Below are positions 18,178-28,429 of a stretch of DNA of 64,000 nucleotides, in pieces. This stretch comes from HIMB11 sp049446275 (lineage in GTDB: Bacteria; Pseudomonadota; Alphaproteobacteria; Rhodobacterales; Rhodobacteraceae), in NCBI GenBank assembly GCA_049446275.1, contig JBMTQO010000002.1:74006-138005 (forward strand), given 5' to 3'. Every line of letters starts with the position of its first letter. Position 1 is the first letter of the stretch. The position numbers were made by a program, and so were the translations under genes. The notes beneath the pieces were generated by a model. That model saw only the letters and a list, made by a program, of their open reading frames with translations. It did no database searches and had not been told where the DNA came from.

Positions 18178-19114
18178 TATTTTTATCCTAATCCTATCCC
18201 TCACTTTATTGGGCACCTATATCATTGCAAAATTACGCGAGGCGCGGATCGAAGCACACTATCCCCCAATGGGCAAAACGGTTAAGGTCAATGGGAAAAA
18301 TATTCAGGCTTATGTGACAGGGTCAGGACCCGATTTAGTGATGATCCATGGATCAAGCGGTAATATGCGTGATTTGATCCTTGCGCTTGAGGATACGCTT
18401 GCGCCGCATTTCCGTTTGATTATTTTTGATCGGCCTGGATTGGGGTATACTGACAGGCTATCGTCGGAAGGGGATAAATTCATCGATCAGGCGATGATCC
18501 TGCGGGATGCTGCAAAAAAATTAGGAGCGCAAAAACCGATCGTTTTGGGCCATTCCTTGGGAGGGATTATTTCAATGGCCTGGGCGACACAGGCGCCTGA
18601 TGATCTGTCCGCGCTGGCCTTGATATCGCCTGTTGCAATGCCCTTTCATACCCCGACCAGCACCTATTACAAAATGAACAAACACCCGATGATTGGGCCA
18701 TTTATCAATCATTTCATCGGGGCCTTTCATTACGAAGGTGCCATTCAAAATGGATTGAATGAAGTGTTCACCCCCGATTCACCGCCTGTGGGTTATCGGG
18801 ATAGAATGGGCGTTGAATTGGTGCTACGCCCCAAAACAATCCAAAACAATGCCAGACAGCGTAATCAAATTCATGCACAAATCCGCGCGCTTGAGGAACA
18901 ATATGATCGCGTAACCGTGCCAATCGAAATTCTACATGGGGCATTGGACACCACAGTTTCCCCCGAAATCCATACCATGGGGCTGAAAAATCGCCTAAAC
19001 AATGTCAATGTCACGATTTGGCCAGAGCAAGGCCATATGCCCCATCATTTCAAACAGACTGACATTTTAGACGCAGTTCAGAGGCTTCAGTCGCGCATCA
19101 CATTAAAAAAATAA
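18161..19114 (+). CDS. Membrane-anchored alpha/beta hydrolase
   Basis: 317 residues. Residues 1-23 are an N-terminal hydrophobic anchor, followed by an alpha/beta-hydrolase fold: oxyanion region MIHGSSGN, nucleophile elbow GHSLGG with S132, acid in GALDTTV and histidine in EQGHMPHH. All triad members are present. The substrate is unknown; the anchor suggests it faces the periplasm or inner membrane. It starts inside the 3' end of metA, so it is probably co-transcribed. Confidence 0.8.
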   Translation: MKLALNIFILILSLTLLGTYIIAKLREARIEAHYPPMGKTVKVNGKNIQAYVTGSGPDLVMIHGSSGNMRDLILALEDTLAPHFRLIIFDRPGLGYTDRLSSEGDKFIDQAMILRDAAKKLGAQKPIVLGHSLGGIISMAWATQAPDDLSALALISPVAMPFHTPTSTYYKMNKHPMIGPFINHFIGAFHYEGAIQNGLNEVFTPDSPPVGYRDRMGVELVLRPKTIQNNARQRNQIHAQIRALEEQYDRVTVPIEILHGALDTTVSPEIHTMGLKNRLNNVNVTIWPEQGHMPHHFKQTDILDAVQRLQSRITLKK

Positions 19115-19149
19115 AATAAATCGCTCTATTCACCAAAACAAGAGTAGTC

Positions 19150-19737
19150 ATGCAATCTCCATTTGACGGTGAAATTAGCGCACATTTCAAAACCAAAGCG
19201 CCGGACACAGCGCACCAAACCATCGATGGCGAAACCAAAGGCGTCGCCCCTGCCGTCGATTATTGCCATTTCGAAGGACGCGAAGATTTGATCGCTGAAA
19301 CCGCGCTTCAGGGGTATTGTATTTTCGCTGATCTTATGGAACATGCCTTCCGCGATGGTCAGCCCTCTGCCATCACAGCGTTTGAGGCAACGGGACGCGC
19401 CCGTTCGAACTTTTTACGGGTACGTCCAGGTCATTATATCTCTATGTTCGAAAGTGATATTTCCGCAAATCGCACAACGGAATTATCCCATACCTCACAA
19501 CGCGCGCACAACATCATGGAGCGCACGAGCCAAGACTTGCGCCACTACATGCACTTGGATCTCCGCCCCGTTGCATCCATGTTCAGCGTCCATATTCAGG
19601 CCATGTCGCATAGTGTTGTCGGATTATTCGCATATGATTCAGCATGTGCACAAAGCTCGTTTGAGCCCAAAGATTTGTTAGAAACGGGAATTGGTTTGTA
19701 CCCACGCGGATTGGGTGTTCTGTCACCATATAATTAA
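19150..19737 (+). pseudogene. TetR-family regulator with degraded DNA-binding domain
   Basis: 195 codons from ATG 19150. The segment VDYCHFEGREDLIAETALQG matches the end of the TetR helix-turn-helix (normally a VYYHFxxKEDL pattern), and the remainder fits an all-helical ligand-binding domain. The first 40 residues, where helices 1-3 should lie, do not read as a helix-turn-helix (AHFKTKAPDTAHQTIDGETK), so the DNA-binding domain seems mutated. It may have lost function. It is followed at once by an AAGGAG site and another damaged small gene. Confidence 0.5.
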
Positions 19738-19748
19738 GGAGCGTCGCA

Positions 19749-20081
19749 ATGCCCTATGACCAAAGTTGAGCACTAATAATGCGGAGTGATCTATGCGATG
19801 TGATCAGAATTTCAGAAAATAATGTGTTTGGCGGAATTGCCTTTGTGTATGCAGGTCACATGTTAGGAGGCATACACAAGTTTGGCGACATGTTTTGCGC
19901 CGGCAAAGAACAAGAGGCAGATGCCAAAGCCATCGAATGTGCTGGTGACATGATGTTTAAAGCTCGCAAAATGGGCGGCCAAATTGATATAACGGACGAG
20001 GCATTTGTCGATGATGATCCCAGGCCGTCCTCAATGGGAATGGCCTTGCGCCGCGCGCAGAGCATACCGCTAAAATACTAG
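19749..20081 (+). pseudogene. Small gene with early in-frame TGA, unidentified
   Basis: A strong AAGGAG site leads to ATG at 19749, but the sixth codon is followed by TGA (19767-19769). The same frame then continues to TAG at 20081; an ATG at 19779 could restart a 100-residue product. The sequence reads as a real protein, with GGIAFVYAGHMLGGIHKFGD (a possible membrane helix), a helical MMFKARKMGG segment and an ending DPRPSSMGMALRRAQ. Family not recognised. Its end overlaps the alaS stop on the other strand. Confidence 0.45.
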
Positions 20082-22738
20082 GTAATTTGTGCCTCTGCCG
20101 CGGCGATTGCGGCGTCTGCTTTTGATGAATCGCTTCCGCCACCTTGGGCCATATCGGGTCGCCCGCCACCGCCCTTGCCGCCCAATTCAACGACCGCTGC
20201 CTTGACCAAATCAATTGCACTGACACGATCAGTAAGATCACTTGTGACCCCTGCCGCCACGGCAACTTTGTCACCTGTGTCCGCAATCAACAAGATCGCG
20301 CCGCTTTCAACGCGGTTTTTGTGTTCATCAATCAGGGCGGGCAAATCCTTGCCCGAAACGCCTGCCAGAACCTGGGCTAAGAAGGATACTCCGTTGATAT
20401 CCTTGGCTGCTGGACCCTGTCCCTTCGATGCGCCACCTGACATGGCCAATTCACGGCGCAGCTGCGCGACCTCATTCGCTAATGCCTTACGTTCATCCAA
20501 CAAGGCTTTGACGCGCGATCCAACTTCGGCTAGGGGAGCCTTCATTTCAGATGCAATAGCATTCAACTGTTCAGATTGCTGGGTCATATGATCCAATGCG
20601 GCCTGCCCGGTCAGGGCCTCAAAACGGCGCACACCTGATGAGCTTGCGCTATCGCCAAGGGCGATAAAAGCGCCAATATCACCTGTTTGGCGCACATGGG
20701 TGCCACCGCACAGTTCTAACGAATAAGTGTTTCCATAATTGCCCTTGCCCGATCCGGCCAATTCGCCCATGGAGACCACGCGCACCTCATCGCCGTATTT
20801 TTCACCAAACAACGCCTGCGCGCCCATTGCGCGTGCATCATCTGGTGTCATGATACGGGTTTCAACGCGTGTGTTTTGACGGATGAATTCGTTCACCTCT
20901 GCCTCGACCTGACGCAGTTCATCCGCGCTCATCGCTTTGGAGTGGCTAAAGTCAAAGCGTAAACGATCCGCCGCGTTCAACGAGCCGCGTTGCGCGACAT
21001 GATCACCCAAGGCACGGCGCAACGCTTCGTGCAAAAGATGCGTAGCCGAATGGTTCGCGCGAATGGCGCTGCGCCGAGTGTGATTGACCTGCAACTGTGC
21101 GCCCTGACCCGTTTCAATATGGCCTTCGCTCACTGTCGCAATATGAATGAAAACACCCGCGACTTTTTTCGTATCAGTAACAGAGGCCGCGCCTGTTTCG
21201 GTGCAAATTTCTCCAGTGTCGCCAACCTGACCACCGCTTTCTGCATAAAACGGTGTTTGGTTCAGAACCACTTGGATTTCTGCACCTGTTTTGGCCTTAT
21301 CGATAGTGTCACTGCCCACTAGCATGGTCATGATCTGCCCTTCTGCCGTTTCGGTATCATACCCAAGGAAATCAGTGGTGCCATGTTGATCGGCAATATC
21401 AAACCAGATTGAGGCATCTGCTGCATCACCCGAACCCGACCATGCTGCGCGCGCCTTGGCCTTTTGTTCCGCCATCGCGGCATCAAATCCGTCTGTGTCG
21501 ACACTCAAACCCTTTTCACGCAGCGCATCCTGCGTCAAGTCAAGTGGGAAACCATAGGTGTCATAGAGTTTAAACGCCGCCTCGCCTGGTAATGCGGCAC
21601 CCTTGCCCAAACCCGCAACTTCATCGTCCAGCAATTTCAAACCACGATCAAGCGTATGTTTGAAACGTGTCTCTTCTTGCAACAGGGTTTCTTCGATCAG
21701 TGCCTGCGCCTGCGGTAATTCTGGATACGCGGCGCCCATTTGCTGCACCAATGCAGGCACCAAACGGTGCATGACTGGATCTTGGGCACCCAACAAATGT
21801 GCATGGCGCATCGCGCGGCGCATGATGCGACGCAATACGTACCCGCGTCCATCGTTTGAGGGCATGACGCCATCCGCAATCAAGAATGACGTTGAGCGCA
21901 AATGGTCGGCAATTACACGGTGGTGGGTTTTGCCCGGTCCATCGGGATCAGAGCTTGTCGCGTGGGCGGAGGCCTCAATCAGAGATCGGATCAAATCGGT
22001 TGAATAGTTGTCATTTGTGCCTTGCAGCAATGCTGCAACACGTTCGATCCCCATGCCTGTATCAATGGATTGGTTTGGCAAATCTGTTTTTGAACCGTCT
22101 TCAAATTGCTCATACTGCATGAAAACAAGATTCCAGATCTCGATAAAGCGATCCCCATCTTCCTCAGGTGACCCAGGAGGGCCACCCCAAAAGCTTTCGC
22201 CATGATCATAAAAAATTTCAGTACATGGCCCACAGGGCCCAGTAGGACCCATCATCCAGAAATTGTCATTCGTTGAGATGCGAATGATGCGATCATCAGA
22301 AAGTCCTGCAACCTTTTTCCACATATTCGCGGCCTCATCATCGGTATGATAGACCGTGACCAAGAGTTTATCTTTGGGAATATCCAGTTCTTTGGTTACC
22401 AATTCCCATGCAAATGGGATCGCCTCGGATTTGAAATAATCGCCAAAGCTGAAATTCCCCAGCATTTCGAAAAATGTATGGTGACGTGCCGTATAACCAA
22501 CGTTGTCCAAATCGTTGTGTTTACCACCTGCACGCACGCATTTTTGCGCGGTGGTGGCGCGTTTGTAATCGCGTGTTTCAACGCCCGTGAACAGGTTCTT
22601 AAACTGAACCATACCCGAATTGGCAAACATCAATGTTGGATCATTGCGCGGAACCAACGGGCTTGATGGAACAATCTCATGCCCGTGTTTGGAAAAATAA
22701 TTTAAAAAGGTTGACCGAATTTCGTTTAACGTTGGCAT
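20078..22738 (-). CDS. alaS: Alanyl-tRNA synthetase
   Basis: 886 residues, the usual length. The class II catalytic domain is N-terminal (NEIRSTFLNYF, ANSGMVQFKN), followed by the editing domain with zinc/editing motifs HSATHLLH and CGGTHV, and the C-terminal oligomerisation domain ending with a glycine-rich GGKGGGGRPDMAQGGG. No changes at key residues were noticed. It lies downstream of recA on the same strand, with the recA terminator between. Confidence 0.98.
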   Translation of the reverse strand: MPTLNEIRSTFLNYFSKHGHEIVPSSPLVPRNDPTLMFANSGMVQFKNLFTGVETRDYKRATTAQKCVRAGGKHNDLDNVGYTARHHTFFEMLGNFSFGDYFKSEAIPFAWELVTKELDIPKDKLLVTVYHTDDEAANMWKKVAGLSDDRIIRISTNDNFWMMGPTGPCGPCTEIFYDHGESFWGGPPGSPEEDGDRFIEIWNLVFMQYEQFEDGSKTDLPNQSIDTGMGIERVAALLQGTNDNYSTDLIRSLIEASAHATSSDPDGPGKTHHRVIADHLRSTSFLIADGVMPSNDGRGYVLRRIMRRAMRHAHLLGAQDPVMHRLVPALVQQMGAAYPELPQAQALIEETLLQEETRFKHTLDRGLKLLDDEVAGLGKGAALPGEAAFKLYDTYGFPLDLTQDALREKGLSVDTDGFDAAMAEQKAKARAAWSGSGDAADASIWFDIADQHGTTDFLGYDTETAEGQIMTMLVGSDTIDKAKTGAEIQVVLNQTPFYAESGGQVGDTGEICTETGAASVTDTKKVAGVFIHIATVSEGHIETGQGAQLQVNHTRRSAIRANHSATHLLHEALRRALGDHVAQRGSLNAADRLRFDFSHSKAMSADELRQVEAEVNEFIRQNTRVETRIMTPDDARAMGAQALFGEKYGDEVRVVSMGELAGSGKGNYGNTYSLELCGGTHVRQTGDIGAFIALGDSASSSGVRRFEALTGQAALDHMTQQSEQLNAIASEMKAPLAEVGSRVKALLDERKALANEVAQLRRELAMSGGASKGQGPAAKDINGVSFLAQVLAGVSGKDLPALIDEHKNRVESGAILLIADTGDKVAVAAGVTSDLTDRVSAIDLVKAAVVELGGKGGGGRPDMAQGGGSDSSKADAAIAAAEAQIT

Positions 22739-22817
22739 TGACTTCTCGCTTCATCAATTAGTTGAGATGGGTCTATCCTGTCCGTTAACTGATGTCCATA
22801 ACACAAAGATTCGCAAC

Positions 22818-22844
22818 AAAAAACGCGGCCAAATTGACCGCGTT
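22818..22844 (-). terminator. Rho-independent terminator of recA
   Basis: On the minus strand AACGCGG and CCGCGTT form a 7-bp stem with a 9-nt loop, followed directly by a run of six T. It lies 22 bp after the recA stop and before alaS, so recA transcripts should end here. Confidence 0.85.
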
Positions 22845-22865
22845 ATATTATAAATCCGCTATGCT

Positions 22866-23930
22866 TTACGCTTCTAATATATCCTCTCCACCACTAACTT
22901 CGACGTCGAAATCCAATCCATGCGAAGCGCGGATTTTATCTTCGATATCATGGGCTATGCTCGGGTTTTCCTTAAGGAAAGTTTTCGCGTTTTCACGCCC
23001 CTGACCAATGCGCTCATCGCTGTAGCTGTACCATGCGCCCGATTTCTCAACGACGCCCGCTTTCACACCAAGGTCCAATAATTCACCGGTTTTGGAAATG
23101 CCTTCGCCATACATGATGTCAAATTCAACCTGTTTAAAGGGCGGCGCAACTTTATTTTTTACAACTTTCACACGGGTTGCATTCCCAACAACTTCGTCTC
23201 GATCCTTAATTGCACCGATGCGGCGAATGTCCAAACGGACCGAGGAATAGAATTTAAGCGCATTGCCACCTGTTGTGGTTTCTGGGCTACCAAACATTAC
23301 GCCGATCTTCATCCGAATTTGGTTGATGAAAATCACCATGCAATTTGAACGACTGATAGATCCTGTCAATTTGCGCATCGCTTGACTCATCAAACGAGCC
23401 TGAACGCCGACACTACTGTCGCCCATGTCACCCTCTAGTTCGGATTTTGGGGTCAGGGCGGCGACCGAGTCAACCACCACCATATTCACCGCACCAGAAC
23501 GCACCAATGTATCGGTGATTTCCAAGGCTTGTTCACCTGTATCAGGCTGCGAAATCAACAATTCATCAAGATTCACGCCCAGTTTTTTGGCATATTGTGG
23601 GTCTAACGCGTGTTCAGCGTCAACAAAGGCGCACACGCCACCTTTTTTCTGCTCTTCCGCAATACAATGCAGGGTCAATGTTGTTTTCCCCGAACTTTCA
23701 GGACCATAGATTTCCACAATCCGCCCTTTTGGCAATCCGCCTATCCCAAGCGCAATATCCAAGCCCAGAGACCCTGTCGAAGTTGCTTCAATCTCTTGGA
23801 TCGCGTTTTCCGATCCCAGTTTCATGATGGAACCTTTGCCGAACTGGCGTTCAATTTGCGAAAGCGCGCTTTCCAGCGCTTTTTGTTTGTCTGCGTTTTT
23901 CTTGTCTGTCATCGAAAGAAGATCTGCCAT
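22866..23930 (-). CDS. recA: Recombinase RecA
   Basis: RecA forms filaments on single-stranded DNA, drives strand exchange and triggers LexA cleavage. The 354-residue product has Walker A GPESSGKT at 76-83, Walker B region VNMVVVDSVAAL, the loop with GDSSVGVQARLMSQ and a normal acidic C-terminus. I kept the ATG at 23930; a second ATG six codons in is possible. The gene has an alphaproteobacterial SOS box upstream and its own terminator. Confidence 0.98.
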   Translation of the reverse strand: MADLLSMTDKKNADKQKALESALSQIERQFGKGSIMKLGSENAIQEIEATSTGSLGLDIALGIGGLPKGRIVEIYGPESSGKTTLTLHCIAEEQKKGGVCAFVDAEHALDPQYAKKLGVNLDELLISQPDTGEQALEITDTLVRSGAVNMVVVDSVAALTPKSELEGDMGDSSVGVQARLMSQAMRKLTGSISRSNCMVIFINQIRMKIGVMFGSPETTTGGNALKFYSSVRLDIRRIGAIKDRDEVVGNATRVKVVKNKVAPPFKQVEFDIMYGEGISKTGELLDLGVKAGVVEKSGAWYSYSDERIGQGRENAKTFLKENPSIAHDIEDKIRASHGLDFDVEVSGGEDILEA

Positions 23931-23987
23931 AATGTTGCTTTGCCTTTCTTATTTCATAGCAATGTGCACAGGGCAATCGCGCATTTT

Positions 23988-24002
23988 GTTCATCTATTGT
24001 TC
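23988..24002 (-). promoter_or_regulatory. LexA (SOS) box of recA
   Basis: GTTC-ATCTATT-GTTC matches the alphaproteobacterial LexA direct repeat GTTC-N7-GTTC exactly. It lies 58 bp upstream of the recA start codon, where an operator would be expected. Confidence 0.8.
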
Positions 24003-24714
24003 TCTTGTTAGGGTCTAAAAAAGAACATTTCAAGAAAATTCTTGTAAAATGAGCTTCATTTGATTTCTGTAAATCTTTGTGTGAATTGTTTATAATTTGG
24101 TGAACAAGGATTATATTATTGTTTTTATTGCGAAAAATATTTAATCTAGCCTGCGCCCAAGGCAGTATAGACGAGTTTGCAGGCCGCGTAAGAACTCCAA
24201 ACATTCATCATGTGTAGCGCCCTGTCCGGAGTTAAACACATAAATCTGAGGAAATATCAGCGTCAAATTCGCAAAGTAGTAGAGAATTCGTCAGATGGGC
24301 TATTCGCCCTCTATGGAATCGTTCGCCACCCGTTGGATTGGATGGGCAACTGTATCTGTCGTCTCAAACGATTTCTGACACATGCGATTGTTCAACCATC
24401 ATCCGCCACAGACGCGACAGTGAAGCATGTGAGTTTCAAAGCAGCTGTTTAAAACCGTTTGCAGGGTTTCCCTGATCTATTTTGATTTCGGACACTAAAT
24501 GGATAGGTTCACCAGCACGACGCGATCCATATTGTCCGTCATGAAATATTCCGCACGATCTGATTAGGTTAAGGCACAAATTTGATGGAAGATAATCCAA
24601 AGAAGAACTATCCATTCCCAAACCAATTTTTTTATTCTGCTGACCAAAAAAGGAAACATCAACTGGTTATCGAGAAATTTAGAAATAAGAGGCAATTTGC
24701 AGAATTTACACTAT
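24003..24714. other. Gap of 712 bp with no supported gene
   Basis: AT-rich DNA between the recA operator and rsmB. The longest frames (80 codons at 24210-24452 plus, 72 codons at 24582-24800 plus, 61 codons at 24436-24621 minus) lack convincing ribosome sites or recognisable motifs. In some Rhodobacteraceae I recall a sensor-kinase gene (cckA) near recA, but I found no histidine-kinase motif here. Confidence 0.5.
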
Positions 24715-25875
24715 TTATGGCTGTGCCAAGACTGATGCAAAAAAACCGTCACCATGCACAGATGGGATCCATTGATTTTGTATTTCAACCCGCCATGTAG
24801 GATTTTGGGCCGTAAACCAATCGATTTGATCTTGATTTTCACAGGTCAGAACACTGCAGGTTGCGTAAACCAAACGGCCATCTGGTGCGACCAACTTCGC
24901 GACATCGGATAATATCTCGCGCTGTGTTGTGATCAGTGCATCCAATTGGTCTTGGGTCAATGCCCATTTTCCCTCTGGATCGCGTCGCCAGCTGCCCGAT
25001 CCAGAACAGGGCACATCACAGAAAACCACGCCATATTCTGGTGCGAACTGATCTTTAGTCCGAATCGAAATTGCTGCATTCGCACGCTCTGCACGTGCGG
25101 GCAAATCCACCATACGGCGGAGATTAACATCATGTGCGTGAACGCTTCCACCCAGCCACGCGGCAAGAGCGAGTGATTTTCCACCGCCCCCCGCACAATA
25201 ATCAAGGACAAGGCCATTATGTTTGGGATCAAGCAGCGCGACAGAGGCCTGACTACTCGCATCCTGCAATTCGATCAAACCATTTAAGAAGGCTTCGGTC
25301 GCCTGTAAACCCGCCGTTCGGCCCGTTACGCGAAGAGCTGTTGACACCTCAGGATGCGGTGATACGTCATATCCTGCCTCAGAAAGGGATGCGCATGCCT
25401 GATCAACCGTCGCTTTCAATAAATTGACCCGCAAAAATACTGGCGCGCGCTGCTGTAATACTTTAGCAATCGAAATGGCCTGATCTCCAAGGCTGTGACA
25501 CCAATGCGGCCACAACCATTCGGAAATGTCACAATTTAACCAATCAGTTGTTGGTGTTTTAAAGCGACCTTCATCTGCACTGAGTGGGACAGGCGCGTAT
25601 CGGGCATCGTTAAAGATTGCGTCCAAATCAACACCCTGCAAATGAAGGATACCCAGCATTAAGGATCGTCCCGTACGTGCGCCCCCTACTCTGCTCAGAG
25701 CACTATCACGCTGGCGCAACGCATCAAAGACATGATCACGGATCGCCGCGCGGTCTTTTGACCCCGCATAGCGATTGACCCGTCCCCAGCGCGTCAGCGC
25801 CGTTTCCGCACGCGCCCCATCCAGCACCGCATCCAAAATTTCAATGGCGGCAGAAACTCGTGCGGCAGGGGTCAT
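24715..25875 (-). CDS. rsmB: 16S rRNA cytosine-C5 methyltransferase (RsmB/NOL1 family)
   Basis: 386 residues. An N-terminal NusB-like helical domain (residues 1-130) is followed by a SAM-dependent methyltransferase domain. The SAM site is VLDYCAGGGGKSLALAA; the two family cysteines are in CDVPCSGSGSWRRDPEGKW and YATCSVLTCEN. This layout fits RsmB (m5C967). It follows guaB on the same strand with a one-base overlap (25875), so they are coupled. Confidence 0.92.
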   Translation of the reverse strand: MTPAARVSAAIEILDAVLDGARAETALTRWGRVNRYAGSKDRAAIRDHVFDALRQRDSALSRVGGARTGRSLMLGILHLQGVDLDAIFNDARYAPVPLSADEGRFKTPTTDWLNCDISEWLWPHWCHSLGDQAISIAKVLQQRAPVFLRVNLLKATVDQACASLSEAGYDVSPHPEVSTALRVTGRTAGLQATEAFLNGLIELQDASSQASVALLDPKHNGLVLDYCAGGGGKSLALAAWLGGSVHAHDVNLRRMVDLPARAERANAAISIRTKDQFAPEYGVVFCDVPCSGSGSWRRDPEGKWALTQDQLDALITTQREILSDVAKLVAPDGRLVYATCSVLTCENQDQIDWFTAQNPTWRVEIQNQWIPSVHGDGFFASVLAQP

Positions 25876-27323
25876 TACATGATCCGGTAATTGGGGCTTT
25901 CACGGGTGATTTGAACGTCATGCACATGGCTTTCTTTCAAACCTGCGCCTGTGATTTTGACAAATTGGCAATTTTTGCGCATTTCGTCGACAGTTGCACA
26001 GCCCGTATACCCCATAGCCGCGCGCAAACCGCCAACCATTTGGTGAATAACGGCCCCCGCGGATCCTTTATAAGGAACCTGACCTTCGATCCCTTCAGGA
26101 ACCAATTTATCGCTGGCAGCATCCTTTTGGAAATAGCGATCAGCAGATCCGCGCGCCATCGCACCTAGGCTACCCATACCGCGATAGGCCTTAAACGAGC
26201 GGCCCTGATAGAGGATAACTTCGCCGGGGGATTCATCGGTACCAGCAATCATGGAGCCAACCATGGCACAAGAGGCACCCGCAGCAATAGCCTTAGCGAA
26301 ATCACCAGAAAACTTGATGCCACCATCCGCGATAATGGGAACATTCCCTGCAGCCGTGGCACAATCATTGATCGCAGTTAATTGCGGAACACCCACGCCC
26401 GCAACCATGCGTGTAGTACAGATTGATCCCGGACCAATCCCAACCTTCACTGCATCTGCACCCGCACCAATCAGCGTCTTGGTCGCTTCGGCTGTGGCAA
26501 CGTTCCCTGCAACAACCTGAACCGTGTTGGATAATTTTTTGATCCGCTCAACGGCGTGCGCTACCCCTTCTGAGTGGCCATGCGCCGTGTCAATCACAAC
26601 CATATCAACACCTGCGTCAATCAATGCCTCGGATCGTTCAAACCCTGCATCCCCAACGGTTGATGCCGCTGCAACGCGCAGGCGCCCTAATTCATCCTTA
26701 CAGGCGGTTGGGTTCAGAACGGATTGTTCCGTGTCCTTTAGTGTCAGCAGCCCTGTCAACTTACCCTCTGCATCGGTGACAAGAAGTTTTTCAATACGGC
26801 GCGCCTTCATCAGGCTGATCGCCTCTTGGCGATCTGCGGGTTCATGCAAGATAGCAAGGTTTTCAGAACTCATCATAACATGAACAGGTGTGTCCTCCGC
26901 TGTGGCAAAACGCATATCACGGTTTGTGACAATCCCCACAACACGGCCCGCCTTATCTACAACTGGAAACCCAGACACGTTGTAAAGTTCGCGAAGTGCA
27001 TTGGCATCCGCCAAGGTTTCATCCGCACGTAATGTGATTGGGTTATAAACGATCCCACTTTCAAATCGTTTGACGCGGCGCACTTGCTGGGCCTGTTCCT
27101 CTATCGTTAGGTTGCGGTGCAAAACACCCATACCCCCTGCTTGGGCCATGGTGATAGCCATGCGCGCCTCGGTCACTGTGTCCATAGCCGAACTCAGCAA
27201 GGGTATGTTCATTGCAATAGATTGGGTAACGCGTGTGCGTGTATCCGCCGTGTTTGGCAGAACGTTGGACGCACCGGGTACAAGTAAAACATCATCAAAG
27301 GTTAGAGCCTCGCGAATCTGCAT
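25875..27323 (-). CDS. guaB: IMP dehydrogenase
   Basis: GuaB oxidises IMP to XMP, the committed step to GMP. The 482-residue product has the TIM barrel interrupted by two CBS domains (about 95-205), the catalytic loop GPGSICTTRMVAGVG with its cysteine, the flap region and the end VHDVQITRESPNYR. The start ATG 27323 gives MQIREALTFDDVLLVP, the family N-terminus. guaA lies separately at 13.8-15.4 kb. Confidence 0.97.
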   Translation of the reverse strand: MQIREALTFDDVLLVPGASNVLPNTADTRTRVTQSIAMNIPLLSSAMDTVTEARMAITMAQAGGMGVLHRNLTIEEQAQQVRRVKRFESGIVYNPITLRADETLADANALRELYNVSGFPVVDKAGRVVGIVTNRDMRFATAEDTPVHVMMSSENLAILHEPADRQEAISLMKARRIEKLLVTDAEGKLTGLLTLKDTEQSVLNPTACKDELGRLRVAAASTVGDAGFERSEALIDAGVDMVVIDTAHGHSEGVAHAVERIKKLSNTVQVVAGNVATAEATKTLIGAGADAVKVGIGPGSICTTRMVAGVGVPQLTAINDCATAAGNVPIIADGGIKFSGDFAKAIAAGASCAMVGSMIAGTDESPGEVILYQGRSFKAYRGMGSLGAMARGSADRYFQKDAASDKLVPEGIEGQVPYKGSAGAVIHQMVGGLRAAMGYTGCATVDEMRKNCQFVKITGAGLKESHVHDVQITRESPNYRIM

Positions 27324-27469
27324 GGAAAATCCTTTTTAGGCAGGGAACACTTGGCACGTCCCTATTTCACGTTTGCCCCTATTTGAAAAGGCCCATTCTT
27401 GTCGCATTCGGGCTTTTACTTACTGCACATTCTCGGTTAACTGAAAAAAACGACACAGGGAGAGAGCGC

Positions 27470-28423
27470 GTGAGTGATCATGGATATGAAACAGGTCGAT
27501 TGAATTTACCATTTGTTGGCATTTCAACCTTTGGCAAACGCCCCTATGTCGAAGACTGGTCAACCATTGATGCAGATGTCGCCATTCTGGGTGCACCTTT
27601 TGATGCAGGAACACAGTGGCGCTCGGGTGCGCGATTTGGTCCACGCTCTGTGCGCGAGGCCTCTACCCTATTTAGCTTTGGCCATGCCGGCGCCTATGAT
27701 CACGAGGATGACTCAATCTATCTGCCTGGTTCAGTGCGCATGATTGACATGGGTGACGCGGATATCATTCATACGGACACAATGAAAAGCCACGCAAATA
27801 TCGAGACTGGCGTTCGAGCAGCGTTAGCAGCTGGCGCTCTGCCCGTCACGATTGGGGGCGATCATTCAATCAATATACCATGCATCAATGCATTTGATGA
27901 TCAAGGCGATATTCATATCCTACAAATCGATGCCCATCTGGATTTCGTGGATGAACGGCACGGCGTGCGCTATGGTCACGGGAACCCTATGCGGCGTGCA
28001 GCAGAAAAATCCTATGTTAAAGGACTGACCCAAGTGGGCATTCGAAACGTAAGTTCGACCGCTAAAGAGGGATACGATGATGCGCGCAGCCGTGGGTCTG
28101 ATATCCTGAGTGTGCGCCAAGCGCGTGCCTTGGGCTCAAAAGGCGTCATTGATCGCATACCCGTAGGTGCGCGAGTCTATATCACCATCGACATTGACGC
28201 GTTCTGCCCATCAATCGCACCCGGAACAGGAACGCCGAGCCACGGTGGGTTTCTGTACTATGATGTCTTGGAAATGATGCAGGCAGTGGCCCAGAGCCAT
28301 GAGATTGCTGGCATCGATTTGGTTGAAGTTGCTCCAGACTACGATCCAACGGGATCCACATCGATCCTTGCAGCGCAAATACTGCTCAATACACTCGGAT
28401 TTATCTTCCACGCAAAAAAGTAG
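27470..28423 (+). CDS. speB: Agmatinase/ureohydrolase family enzyme
   Basis: The ureohydrolase family cleaves guanidino compounds such as agmatine to urea with a dimanganese centre. I chose GTG at 27470, behind GGGAGAGAG, giving 317 residues; the frame is open further upstream but with no fitting site. Metal-binding motifs are present: GGDHSI, DAHLD and DID. The third block reads DIDAFCPSIAPGTGTP where most members have a DxDP form, so a cysteine replaces the usual aspartate after the metal ligands. The true substrate (agmatine, guanidinobutyrate or other) is uncertain. Confidence 0.82.
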   Translation: MSDHGYETGRLNLPFVGISTFGKRPYVEDWSTIDADVAILGAPFDAGTQWRSGARFGPRSVREASTLFSFGHAGAYDHEDDSIYLPGSVRMIDMGDADIIHTDTMKSHANIETGVRAALAAGALPVTIGGDHSINIPCINAFDDQGDIHILQIDAHLDFVDERHGVRYGHGNPMRRAAEKSYVKGLTQVGIRNVSSTAKEGYDDARSRGSDILSVRQARALGSKGVIDRIPVGARVYITIDIDAFCPSIAPGTGTPSHGGFLYYDVLEMMQAVAQSHEIAGIDLVEVAPDYDPTGSTSILAAQILLNTLGFIFHAKK

Positions 28424-28429
28424 AGCTAT

